Source: GCA-002704185 sp902588515 (GTDB lineage Bacteria > Pseudomonadota > Alphaproteobacteria > Pelagibacterales > Pelagibacteraceae). Taken from it: a DNA stretch of 33,369 bases. Made by a program: the position numbers and the translations under genes. Below the pieces are notes generated by a model, which did not search any database, was not told the DNA's origin, and saw only the letters and a program-made list of their open reading frames with translations. Positions 15,047 through 22,875 of this stretch are shown here, in pieces. How positions within the stretch are numbered: position 1 is the stretch's first letter; every line of letters begins with the position of its first letter. Location: NCBI GenBank assembly GCA_902588515.1, contig CACIPP010000006.1:1-33369 (forward strand), read 5' to 3'.

Positions 15047-16328
15047 TACAAAAAAAAAAATTATAGCCTTAGTAGATTGTAATTCTTTTTATGTCTCGTG
15101 TGAGAGATTATTTAATCCAATATTAAATAGATTTCCTGTAGTTGTTTTATCTAATAATGATGGATGTGTAATTTCTAGATCGAAAGAAGCAAAAGAAATA
15201 GGTATTAGAATGGGCGAACCTTATTTCAAAGTTAAAGAACTAGTAAAAAAGTATAATGTTAAAGTTTTTTCATCGAACTATGCGCTATATGGAGACATAT
15301 CAAGGCGGGTTATGTCAACATTGAAAAGATTTTCTCCTAACATAGAATTTTATTCTATCGACGAGGCTTTTCTAGATCTTACAGATCTGGCAATAGAAGA
15401 TATCAACCAATACATTCGTGAGCTTAGAAAAATAATTTTAAAATGGACCGGAATTCCTGTCAGTATCGGTGTTGCGTCAACCAAAACGTTATCAAAAGTT
15501 GCAAATCACGTAGCAAAAAAAAATTTATTGGGAACACAGCATTTTATTGGAGAAAACGAAGAATATATTGATTGTGCTTTAAAAAAATTTCCTGTCGGTG
15601 ATGTATGGGGTGTAGGTAGACAATTAAACAAATTATATCAAAAGAATAATATTAAGAATGCGTTTGATTTAAAGAATTGCGATAACACTTGGGTTAGAAA
15701 AAATACTAATGTATTTGGCTTAAAGACTGTTATGGAGCTAAGAGGAATAAGCTGTATCGACTTTGACTTAGAAGAAGACAGAAAAAGAAAAAATTGCTGT
15801 GTATCAAGATCTTTTGGAAAAAAAGTTAAGGAATTTGAAACATTAAAAGAGGCTTTAATATCCCATTGTCTCAACGCTGCAGAAAAAATTAGATTAGATA
15901 GACAAATTGTAAAATCAATAGTTGTATTCATTAAAACTAGCCCATTTGACAAGAGCCAAAAATATTTTTCGAGGTCTAAGACAATTGATTTACCCTTCGC
16001 GACAGATAACAGCCTAGAGTTATCTAAGGCTTGTTTAAATGCTTTAGAAAAAATTTTTGTTCCCGGCTACAAATATCAAAAAACAGGAGTAATATTCTGT
16101 GGTTTAAGCGATAAAAATAATTATAAAACAAATCTATTCGAAAATAAAAATATAATGCATGGAAACAGTTTGATGAAGGCAATAGACAAAACTAATTTTA
16201 GATTTGGTAGAAATGTTATCACAACTGCTGATACAGGCTTTAGAAATAATTGGAAAATGAGAAGAAATCATTCTTCAAGAATAGATACATCGAGTTTTGA
16301 ATTTTTACCTACTATAAAGGCTATCTAA
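15024..16328 (+). CDS. umuC: UmuC, Y-family DNA polymerase V catalytic subunit
   Basis: This is a 434-residue Y-family error-prone polymerase that copies past damaged bases. The catalytic carboxylates are visible in ALVDCNSFYVSCER (Asp near residue 18) and YSIDEAFLDL (Asp-Glu). LSNNDGCVISRS and the helix-hairpin-helix segment DVWGVG are typical of UmuC. The length matches the family. It overlaps umuD at its 5' end. Its last 24 bases are read on the other strand as the end of a GT2 glycosyltransferase, with no room for a terminator. Confidence 0.96.
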   Translation: MSYIKLRNTKKKIIALVDCNSFYVSCERLFNPILNRFPVVVLSNNDGCVISRSKEAKEIGIRMGEPYFKVKELVKKYNVKVFSSNYALYGDISRRVMSTLKRFSPNIEFYSIDEAFLDLTDLAIEDINQYIRELRKIILKWTGIPVSIGVASTKTLSKVANHVAKKNLLGTQHFIGENEEYIDCALKKFPVGDVWGVGRQLNKLYQKNNIKNAFDLKNCDNTWVRKNTNVFGLKTVMELRGISCIDFDLEEDRKRKNCCVSRSFGKKVKEFETLKEALISHCLNAAEKIRLDRQIVKSIVVFIKTSPFDKSQKYFSRSKTIDLPFATDNSLELSKACLNALEKIFVPGYKYQKTGVIFCGLSDKNNYKTNLFENKNIMHGNSLMKAIDKTNFRFGRNVITTADTGFRNNWKMRRNHSSRIDTSSFEFLPTIKAI

Positions 16329-17171
16329 ACTTTTGATATTAGCCGAGCTACTCTCAAGTTTTTTTAAATCATCTTCGGCTCCTAAAAAAACGACCAAAAT
16401 TAAAAAAATCCAAGAAAATAAACAAAGTATTAAAAAATAATATGATAAGTAATAAGCTAGGATTGCAAAACCGGTGATGAGCAGTCCAATTTTAATAAAT
16501 AGGGTATCTTTGAAGACAACTGAAATGTTTAAAGAATGTATAATTAACTTAAATAAACTCATTTTGGAGGGACCAAAGTACCTGGGACCCCTATGTGAGC
16601 GAATAAAGTCATGATTGGGGAAATGCTTAGTAACAGCACCAGAAAAGCTTAGCCAAATTGCACCATCTGAAAGTAGCTTGTTTACAGCATTTTTAGAAAG
16701 ACAACTATAATTGCCAAATTTAACCATCTTACCTGATAAAATTAAAGTTATTATCTTGTGAAAAAAATAGAGTATTTTAAACAAAGCTCCTTCGCTTCTT
16801 TTAACTCGAACTGCAGTAACCACATCGGAATTCATTTTTGCTTTATTAAAAAACTCCTTTAACTCTTCAGGTCTATCTTCTCCATCGCCGTCCATTGGAA
16901 TAATACAATCAAACTCTAGATTATCTTTGCAGTACTTTAACCCAGTAGCAATCGCCCGGCGATGACCGCCATTATTATTTAGATTAATTATTTTAACTGA
17001 CTTAATCTTAGAAATACCTGTCAAATTTTCTTCATATTTTTCTGTTGATGCGTCATTGACAATTAATATTTCAACAATTTCATCATTTAGTTGTAAATCA
17101 ATATTTTGAATTAATTTAAAAACTGACTGCCAGTCGTTATAAACAGGGATTAAAATTATATATTTTTTCAT
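16305..17171 (-). CDS. Family 2 glycosyltransferase with C-terminal membrane helices (DPM1/ArnC-like)
   Basis: This is a 288-residue GT2 enzyme. The GT-A fold motifs are IVNDAS (37-42), NNGGHRRAIATGL (66-78) and the metal-binding DGD of MDGDGEDRPEEL (Asp94, Asp96). Two hydrophobic segments after about residue 228 would anchor it in the inner membrane. Such enzymes transfer a sugar from a nucleotide to a polyprenyl phosphate. The gene directly follows the stop of a GT39-like transferase that would use such a lipid-linked sugar, so the two probably form a surface-glycan modification pair. Acceptor and sugar are unknown. Confidence 0.88.
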   Translation of the reverse strand: MKKYIILIPVYNDWQSVFKLIQNIDLQLNDEIVEILIVNDASTEKYEENLTGISKIKSVKIINLNNNGGHRRAIATGLKYCKDNLEFDCIIPMDGDGEDRPEELKEFFNKAKMNSDVVTAVRVKRSEGALFKILYFFHKIITLILSGKMVKFGNYSCLSKNAVNKLLSDGAIWLSFSGAVTKHFPNHDFIRSHRGPRYFGPSKMSLFKLIIHSLNISVVFKDTLFIKIGLLITGFAILAYYLSYYFLILCLFSWIFLILVVFLGAEDDLKKLESSSANIKSLDSLYSR

Positions 17172-18476
17172 TTATTTGTAATTATTAGAAATTAGCTCTT
17201 TTAAATCAAATGAAGCACGACCATTTTTACCCTCTGCACTTATTATTGTGTTGGTATTTAAAATTACACATTTAGGCTTAGATTTTAAATGATAACATAA
17301 ATTTCCAGCAACCCATTCATTTCCTTTTACTTCCATAACATTTTCATAACCTAATTGAATTAATTTACGTTCCACCAAGTTTGCTATTTCACGACCATTA
17401 TAATCAGTTCTTTTATTTGTTTGAGTAACCGAAATATATCCATATAGAAATGGAGAAAGTAAAAATAAAAAAATAAATACATAAATAAAATTTCTAATTT
17501 TATCCGTATTTATTTTATTTTGAAAAAGATAAATAAATAAAGTTCCAATAAATAAATAAAAGGGAGTCATCCACATAGTTCTAATTTTTGCTCCTATTAT
17601 TAAAGATGTTAAAAACATTAAAAATATCGGCAATAAAGTTACGGACAATAAATACAATAAGTTTTGATCCTTTAAAGAAAAATTAGTTTTTATACTTTTA
17701 GACAGCATTATAAACAAAATAAAAAACGGAATTAATATTCCAATTTGTTTACCTAAAAATACTAAAGGTAAAATGATATGGTCTAGATAATTTTTTATTT
17801 CCCCTGTTCGTTTTAAACCGTAAGCAATTGTTACGTAGTTATTTTCAATTAACCACATTAAATGGGGGATTAATATTAATAAAAAAATTATTCCAGGAAT
17901 TATATAATTAATTTTAAAATTATTTTTGCTAATATAATAAATATAAAATATTTTTATTCCTATAATTAAATAAATAAAAAGATACTTAGACAAAAACCCT
18001 AAAGCAATAACTATACCAAATATCACGTAATCTTTTGTTAGATTATCCTTTAAACATTTATATCCATAGTAAGTAGTCATTGCCCAAAAAGGTAACATAC
18101 ATACGTTCACATTAAATTCAGGAGTAGTGAAATTATAAAAATAAATACCCTCTAGTAACAAAACTGAAAAAAAAGCGTAACTTTCTTTATTTAGAATTTC
18201 TTCTGATAATTTATAAACAAAATAGAAAGCCGTAATTACAAATAATTGGCTTAGAAAATAATAAACCCAGTCTTGCGATCCAAAAATTAAATAAAATATT
18301 TTTACTGCTGCAGCGCTTAATGGTGGATGTTTATTAAAACCCCAATCCAAGTTACTTCCCCACGCCAAAGCTTCAATAGTGTCAAGAGGTAAATTATGAT
18401 TTGTTAATGTTGGTACAAGCGTCCAAATTATTAGGTGTGTGAATAAAAAAATATGCAATTGTCTATTAATCGCCAT
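17172..18476 (-). CDS. Multi-helix glycosyltransferase, GT39/ArnT-like (PMT_2 superfamily)
   Basis: This is a polytopic membrane protein of about 434 residues. The N-terminal LPLDTIEALAWG followed by NKHPPLSAAAVKIFY matches the first periplasmic loop of PMT/ArnT-type transferases, whose acidic residue is catalytic. About ten hydrophobic segments follow, then a soluble C-terminal tail (from about VTQTNKRTDYNG). It would move a sugar from a polyprenyl-phosphate donor to a periplasmic acceptor. I place the start at the ATG at 18476 (MAINRQLHIFLF); an in-frame TTG at 18515 would add 13 residues and would fall within the dksA promoter. The GT2 start codon abuts its stop. Confidence 0.85.
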   Translation of the reverse strand: MAINRQLHIFLFTHLIIWTLVPTLTNHNLPLDTIEALAWGSNLDWGFNKHPPLSAAAVKIFYLIFGSQDWVYYFLSQLFVITAFYFVYKLSEEILNKESYAFFSVLLLEGIYFYNFTTPEFNVNVCMLPFWAMTTYYGYKCLKDNLTKDYVIFGIVIALGFLSKYLFIYLIIGIKIFYIYYISKNNFKINYIIPGIIFLLILIPHLMWLIENNYVTIAYGLKRTGEIKNYLDHIILPLVFLGKQIGILIPFFILFIMLSKSIKTNFSLKDQNLLYLLSVTLLPIFLMFLTSLIIGAKIRTMWMTPFYLFIGTLFIYLFQNKINTDKIRNFIYVFIFLFLLSPFLYGYISVTQTNKRTDYNGREIANLVERKLIQLGYENVMEVKGNEWVAGNLCYHLKSKPKCVILNTNTIISAEGKNGRASFDLKELISNNYK

Positions 18477-18506
18477 AATTAAACTTTTATATTTATTTAA
18501 TATTAA

Positions 18507-18534
18507 TTGACACAATAAATTTGAAACATATATT
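18507..18534 (+). promoter_or_regulatory. Sigma-70-type promoter of dksA
   Basis: A perfect -35 TTGACA (18507-18512) is followed after 16 bases by TATATT (18529-18534). Transcription would start near 18541, leaving a leader of only about nine bases before the dksA ATG. Confidence 0.7.
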
Positions 18535-18549
18535 CGCTATCTTTTAAAT

Positions 18550-18966
18550 ATGGTTACAAAAATACCAAAAAACTATAAACCAACTGCTAAGGAAAAGTAT
18601 ATGTGTGCGAAACATAAAGCTTTTTTTAGGCAATTATTATCTAAATGGAAAAATGATCTAATCGATCAAAATAATAGAATTATATTTGGAAATTCGGATG
18701 ATAACGCATCATCAGCAGACATAGTAGACCAAGCAACTTCTTATTCGGGTAAAACAGTTGAGATGAGAACGGTTAATAGAAACAAAAAATTAATAAGTAA
18801 AATTGATGAATCTTTAAAAAAAATTGATGAAGGAACATATGGATTTTGCGAAGAAACAGGAGAAGAAATTGGTTTAAAAAGGCTTATAGCCAGACCCATA
18901 GCATCTTTAACAGTTGAGGCCCAAGAAAAACATGAAAAACAGGAAAAAATATTTGCCGATGATTAA
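18550..18966 (+). CDS. dksA: DksA-family RNA polymerase regulator lacking the zinc-finger cysteines
   Basis: This is a 138-residue DksA/TraR-type protein that would enter the RNA polymerase secondary channel and, with ppGpp, adjust transcription of growth and starvation genes. A coiled-coil region (about 15-95) with a DIVDQA tip (57-62) precedes the C-terminal globular part. Of the usual four zinc ligands only Cys100 remains: positions 103, 121 and 124 are Thr, Thr and Ala, in GFCEETGEEIGLKRL and ASLTVEAQE. Zinc-independent variants are known in alphaproteobacteria and as DksA2 in Pseudomonas, so the protein is likely functional. The stop codon shares TTAA with the convergent GST gene. Confidence 0.93.
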   Translation: MVTKIPKNYKPTAKEKYMCAKHKAFFRQLLSKWKNDLIDQNNRIIFGNSDDNASSADIVDQATSYSGKTVEMRTVNRNKKLISKIDESLKKIDEGTYGFCEETGEEIGLKRLIARPIASLTVEAQEKHEKQEKIFADD

Positions 18967-19589
18967 GGCATAGGGATTTTGTTTCCTTTTTTTAACAAGT
19001 CATAACCTTTAATAACCGCCTCTCTTTGAGAAATTTTTAAAAACCATTTACATAAATCAGGATAATTTTTAATGCCAATGTCGTGCCAGTCATGTCTTGC
19101 AACCCATGGCCACGTAGCAATATCCGCTATGGTATAAACATCACCTGCAAGAAATTTACTTGATTTTAACCTGTCATCTAAAATTTTATATAAACTTTTG
19201 CTAATTTTAAAATATCTTTCTTCACCAAATTGGCTTTTTCCAGGATTGTAATGATGAAATTGATGATGTTGCCCAAACATAGGTCCAATCAATCCCATCT
19301 GGGCCATAAGCCATTGATTGATTTCATGCTTCAGGTCTTTGTCGTAAAATTTTCCAGTTTTTTCTCCCAAATAAATTAGTATAGCGCCGGACTCGAAAAT
19401 ACTTTTTTTATTGTCGTGATCTATGATTGCAGGAATTTTACTAAATGGACTAATTTTTTTAAATTCAGCACTAAATTGAACATCCTTAAAGATATTAATT
19501 TTTGTTATTTTGTATTCCAAACCAGTTTCTTCCAACATAATTGAAATTTTTTGTCCATTTGGCGTATCAGCGGTAAAAAGCTCAATCAT
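18963..19589 (-). CDS. Glutathione S-transferase, YfcG-like (nu class)
   Basis: This is a 208-residue soluble GST. The thioredoxin-like N-terminal domain contains TADTPNGQKISIMLEE (6-21), whose Thr-Pro-Asn is the signature of YfcG-type enzymes that act as glutathione-dependent disulfide reductases, and the FESGAILIYLGEK glutathione site. The helical C-terminal domain contains NQWLMAQMGLIGPMFGQ and ADIATWPWV. It overlaps the dksA end by four bases and is divergent from the isomerase gene at 19641, with 51 bases between starts. Confidence 0.9.
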   Translation of the reverse strand: MIELFTADTPNGQKISIMLEETGLEYKITKINIFKDVQFSAEFKKISPFSKIPAIIDHDNKKSIFESGAILIYLGEKTGKFYDKDLKHEINQWLMAQMGLIGPMFGQHHQFHHYNPGKSQFGEERYFKISKSLYKILDDRLKSSKFLAGDVYTIADIATWPWVARHDWHDIGIKNYPDLCKWFLKISQREAVIKGYDLLKKGNKIPMP

Positions 19590-19640
19590 TAGTATTTAAT
19601 AATGTAACATTTAATATATAAAATTGTCTTTAATTATTTT

Positions 19641-20240
19641 ATGAATATTGAATATTATTACAGTGTAGCTTCTCCCTATGCCTATTTGGGAAGCAAAAAA
19701 TTTAGGACAATTGTTGAAAATTATTCTTTAAAAGTTAAAGAAATACCAGTTGATCTGGTAGGAAAAATTTTTGTTTCGACCGGAGGAGTTCCTGTTCCCA
19801 AAAGACATTCATCAAGGCAAAAAAACAGGCTTTCAGAATTATTAAGATGGAGCGAGGAAAATAAAATTCATATGAATGTAAAACCAAAATATTTTCCTCC
19901 AAGCAATCCCCACTTACCTGCTTACTTTTTAATTGCTTCAATAGAAATGGGCATTAAATTGGAATTCGGCGAAAAAATATTGTCATGTTTATGGTCTGAG
20001 AATAAAGATATTTCAGATATTGCTGTTATTAAAGATATTTGCAATGAACTTAAGATAAATTTCAATGAAATAGAACAATTAGCCTCAACAGATAAAATAA
20101 AAACAATTTATTTATCAAATTCGGAAAAGGCAATTAAAAATGATGTATTTGGTGCTCCAACATTTATTTTCGAAAAAGAGCTTTTTTGGGGGCAAGATAG
20201 TTTATATTTCTTAGAAAAAAAATTAAAAAATATAAGATGA
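19641..20240 (+). CDS. Kappa-GST-like 2-hydroxychromene-2-carboxylate isomerase family protein
   Basis: This is a 199-residue DsbA-fold protein of the HCCA isomerase/kappa-GST group. YYYSVASPYAYLG (5-17) holds the likely active Ser11, where thiol-disulfide members have cysteine. VFGAPTFIFEKELFWGQD at the C-terminus is also diagnostic. Members of this group use glutathione to isomerise naphthalene-degradation intermediates, but in a free-living marine cell the substrate is more likely something else. Its last four bases overlap the TolC-like gene (ATGA). Confidence 0.88.
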   Translation: MNIEYYYSVASPYAYLGSKKFRTIVENYSLKVKEIPVDLVGKIFVSTGGVPVPKRHSSRQKNRLSELLRWSEENKIHMNVKPKYFPPSNPHLPAYFLIASIEMGIKLEFGEKILSCLWSENKDISDIAVIKDICNELKINFNEIEQLASTDKIKTIYLSNSEKAIKNDVFGAPTFIFEKELFWGQDSLYFLEKKLKNIR

Positions 20241-21574
20241 TAAAATATTTTAAAATATTAATTATTTGTATACTTTTAATAAATTCTGCAAAGGCAGAAA
20301 CCATTTATGATGCACTTGCATCCAGTTATTTAAATAATAATGAACTTAATTCTCAAAGAGAAAAAACGATTGCGGTAGATGAAGACTTAATTCAAGCTTT
20401 ATCTATATTTAAACCATCAATTACAGGCACTATTAATCAAAGTGACTACTTAAATGAAGATCAAACTAATAGTAGTGGTACCACGCAAGTAGACACAAAC
20501 TACCAACCTAAAACAAATTCTATCATAATCGAACAGAAGCTTTTTCAAGGAATTCCAGACGCGATGAAAGCAAGAAAAGACGTTAAAATTGCTAGATACG
20601 AGCTAAAAAAAGTTGAACAAAATGTTTTATTTAAAACAGTTAAAGCATTTACCGATGTAATTCGAGCTGAGAAAAATATTATTATAACCCAAGATAACCT
20701 TAATCTTTCAGAACAACAAGTTGAACTGGATAAAGGTAGATACGAGAGAGGCGCTATTAAACTCTCTGATTTAGCACAATCCGAGTCTTCTTTAGCCTCA
20801 GCTAAATCGAAATTTATAAAAGCTAAAAACGATCTTTTAATAAGTGAACAAAACTATACAAATATTGTCGGAGATGAGCCCAAAAATCTCAAATTCGAAA
20901 ACAAACTAATGTTAAAATTACCAATTTCCTTAAACGATACGATTCAATCAGCTGAGAGAAGCAATCCAGAACTTAAAATATCAGAATTGAATTATTTTAA
21001 ATCAAAAGATGAACTTAATTCAGCATTAGAAGATCTAGGTCCAAAATTTTCTCTATCCTTTAAATTGTCCGAGTCCAGAGATACCAGCCTAACTATCGAT
21101 GAAAGAAAACAATCATTATTTGGCGCCGAGGTAGAAATACCAATTTATCAAGGAGGAAAAAACTATTCATCTTTTAGGCAAAAAAAATCATTAAAATTAA
21201 GTAAAGAACTTGATTACCTATACAAAAAAAAGGAGATAAAAAAAGAAGCAGCAAACAAATGGTCTGAATATTCACTTAAAAAGAGTCAGCTTGATTTAGC
21301 CAAAACACAATTAGAGGCGGCGGAAATAGCATATGAAGGCATAAAACAAGAATACGAAAACGGTTTAAGAACAACTTTAGATGTTTTAAGTTCAAGAAGT
21401 TTATTGCTAGAGGCTAGACAAAATTTTATTCAAGTCGAACAGGATGAAATTTTAGCGAGGTTTGAATTGCTTCGAATAACGGGCAATTTAACTGCAGTTT
21501 ATCTGGAGCTTGAAGCGAAGTATTATGATCCAAAAAATCATCCAAAAAGGAACTGGATTAGGCATATTTTCTAA
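20237..21574 (+). CDS. TolC-like outer-membrane efflux channel
   Basis: This is a 445-residue outer-membrane factor. A signal peptide MIKYFKILIICILLINSAKA ends in an AKA cleavage site before ETIYDALASSYLNN, which matches the usual TolC mature start. Two similar halves of long amphipathic coiled-coil helices follow (about 120-215 and 325-420), with beta segments between (NSIIIEQKLFQG and GAEVEIPIYQGG). It would form the trimeric exit duct for a type I secretion system or tripartite pump. No transporter or adaptor gene is adjacent. Confidence 0.93.
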   Translation: MIKYFKILIICILLINSAKAETIYDALASSYLNNNELNSQREKTIAVDEDLIQALSIFKPSITGTINQSDYLNEDQTNSSGTTQVDTNYQPKTNSIIIEQKLFQGIPDAMKARKDVKIARYELKKVEQNVLFKTVKAFTDVIRAEKNIIITQDNLNLSEQQVELDKGRYERGAIKLSDLAQSESSLASAKSKFIKAKNDLLISEQNYTNIVGDEPKNLKFENKLMLKLPISLNDTIQSAERSNPELKISELNYFKSKDELNSALEDLGPKFSLSFKLSESRDTSLTIDERKQSLFGAEVEIPIYQGGKNYSSFRQKKSLKLSKELDYLYKKKEIKKEAANKWSEYSLKKSQLDLAKTQLEAAEIAYEGIKQEYENGLRTTLDVLSSRSLLLEARQNFIQVEQDEILARFELLRITGNLTAVYLELEAKYYDPKNHPKRNWIRHIF

Positions 21575-21619
21575 AAAAAGACACTAAAATCAACAACTTA
21601 TTATTATATTTGCAAATAA

Positions 21620-21634
21620 GAACAAAATGTGTAC
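21620..21634 (+). promoter_or_regulatory. Probable LexA box in the recA promoter
   Basis: GAACAAAATGTGTAC matches GAAC-N7-GAAC with one mismatch and shares its first nine bases (GAACAAAAT) with the umuD operator in this window. It lies between TTGCAA (21609-21614) and TACATT (21632-21637), a -35/-10 pair spaced by 17 bases, so binding there would block the recA promoter. Confidence 0.7.
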
Positions 21635-21674
21635 ATTTATTTTAGTGAGTCGAACAAAAAAAAAAGGATAAAAA

Positions 21675-22787
21675 ATGACTAAAAATAACTTAAAAGTAGT
21701 AAATAATATTAAAGATCAAGATAAAGAGAAGAAAAAAGCACTCGATGCTGCAATCAGCCAAATAGATCAGAACTTTGGAAAAGGTTCAGTTATGAAGCTT
21801 GGCCAAAACCAAGTTTTAGACATTGAGTCAGTGTCGACTGGATCATTGAGCTTAGACCTGGCATTAGGTATTGGTGGTTTACCAAAGAGTAGAATAGTAG
21901 AAATTTATGGTCCAGAGTCATCTGGTAAAACAACTTTGGCATTACAAGTTATTGCAGAGGCACAAAAAACAGGAGGTACTTGCGCGTTTGTAGACGCTGA
22001 ACATGCTTTAGACCCAACTTATGCAAAAAAACTTGGCGTAAATACTACAGAATTGCTAATTTCTCAGCCTGATACTGGTGAACAAGCATTAGAAATTGCA
22101 GATACACTTGTTAGATCAGGAGCAGTATCAGTTCTAGTTATTGATTCTGTAGCAGCATTAACACCAAGAGCTGAATTAGAGGGCGATATGGGGGATACTC
22201 ATGTTGGACTACAAGCAAGATTAATGAGCCAAGCCTTAAGAAAACTAACTGGAAGCATATCTAAATCAAACACAATGGTTATTTTTATTAATCAAATAAG
22301 AATGAAAATTGGCGTTATGTTTGGAAGCCCAGAAACAACAGCTGGTGGAAATGCGCTCAAATTTTATTCTTCTGTAAGAATGGATATAAGACGTATTGGT
22401 GCTATAAAAGAGAAAGACGAAATAATTGGCAACCAAACAAGAGTGAAGGTCGTTAAAAACAAAGTTGCACCTCCTTTTAAAGTAGTTGAATTTGATATTA
22501 TGTACGGCGAAGGTATTAGTAAAACCGGTGAACTAATTGACCTAGGTTCAAAAGCAGGAATTATTGAGAAAAGCGGTGCATGGTACGCATATAAAGGAGA
22601 AAAAATTGGGCAAGGACGAGAAAATGCAAAACAATATCTAAAAAATAATCCAAGTACTGCTGCTGAAATTGAAATGGCAATAAGAGCAAATGCTGGTTTA
22701 ATTTCTGAAAAAATGGAAGGTAACCCATTACCAAAGGAAAAAGCAAATCCTGAGGAAAAAGATAGTAAAAATTCTTCTAAAAAATAA
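21675..22787 (+). CDS. recA: Recombinase RecA
   Basis: This 370-residue recombinase forms filaments on single-stranded DNA, exchanges strands and triggers LexA and UmuD cleavage. The Walker A motif GPESSGKTT lies at residues 79-87. VLVIDSVAAL (Walker B), MSQALRKLTG and the DNA-binding loop around FINQIRMKIGVMFGSPETT are all intact. The C-terminus is acidic and lysine-rich, ending DSKNSSKK. A ribosome-binding site AAGGA lies six bases before the ATG. The upstream box ties it to the SOS response together with umuDC. Confidence 0.98.
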   Translation: MTKNNLKVVNNIKDQDKEKKKALDAAISQIDQNFGKGSVMKLGQNQVLDIESVSTGSLSLDLALGIGGLPKSRIVEIYGPESSGKTTLALQVIAEAQKTGGTCAFVDAEHALDPTYAKKLGVNTTELLISQPDTGEQALEIADTLVRSGAVSVLVIDSVAALTPRAELEGDMGDTHVGLQARLMSQALRKLTGSISKSNTMVIFINQIRMKIGVMFGSPETTAGGNALKFYSSVRMDIRRIGAIKEKDEIIGNQTRVKVVKNKVAPPFKVVEFDIMYGEGISKTGELIDLGSKAGIIEKSGAWYAYKGEKIGQGRENAKQYLKNNPSTAAEIEMAIRANAGLISEKMEGNPLPKEKANPEEKDSKNSSKK

Positions 22788-22806
22788 ATACATATAACCA
22801 TCTCTC

Positions 22807-22831
22807 AAAGGCGTCTAAATTAGGCGCCTTT
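22807..22831 (+). terminator. Probable recA terminator hairpin
   Basis: AAAGGCG and CGCCTTT pair, with the intervening CTAAATTAG able to extend the stem, 20 bases after the recA stop. The T-tract is short, so efficiency may be modest. Confidence 0.65.
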
Positions 22832-22875
22832 ACCTCCACTAGACTTATTTCTTTAAAGACTGTAATTATACTAAT

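Noticed and set aside
22364..22801. Antisense open frame opposite the end of recA
   Set aside because: It lies within the conserved recA coding region and looks like a frame shadow with hydrophobic composition only.
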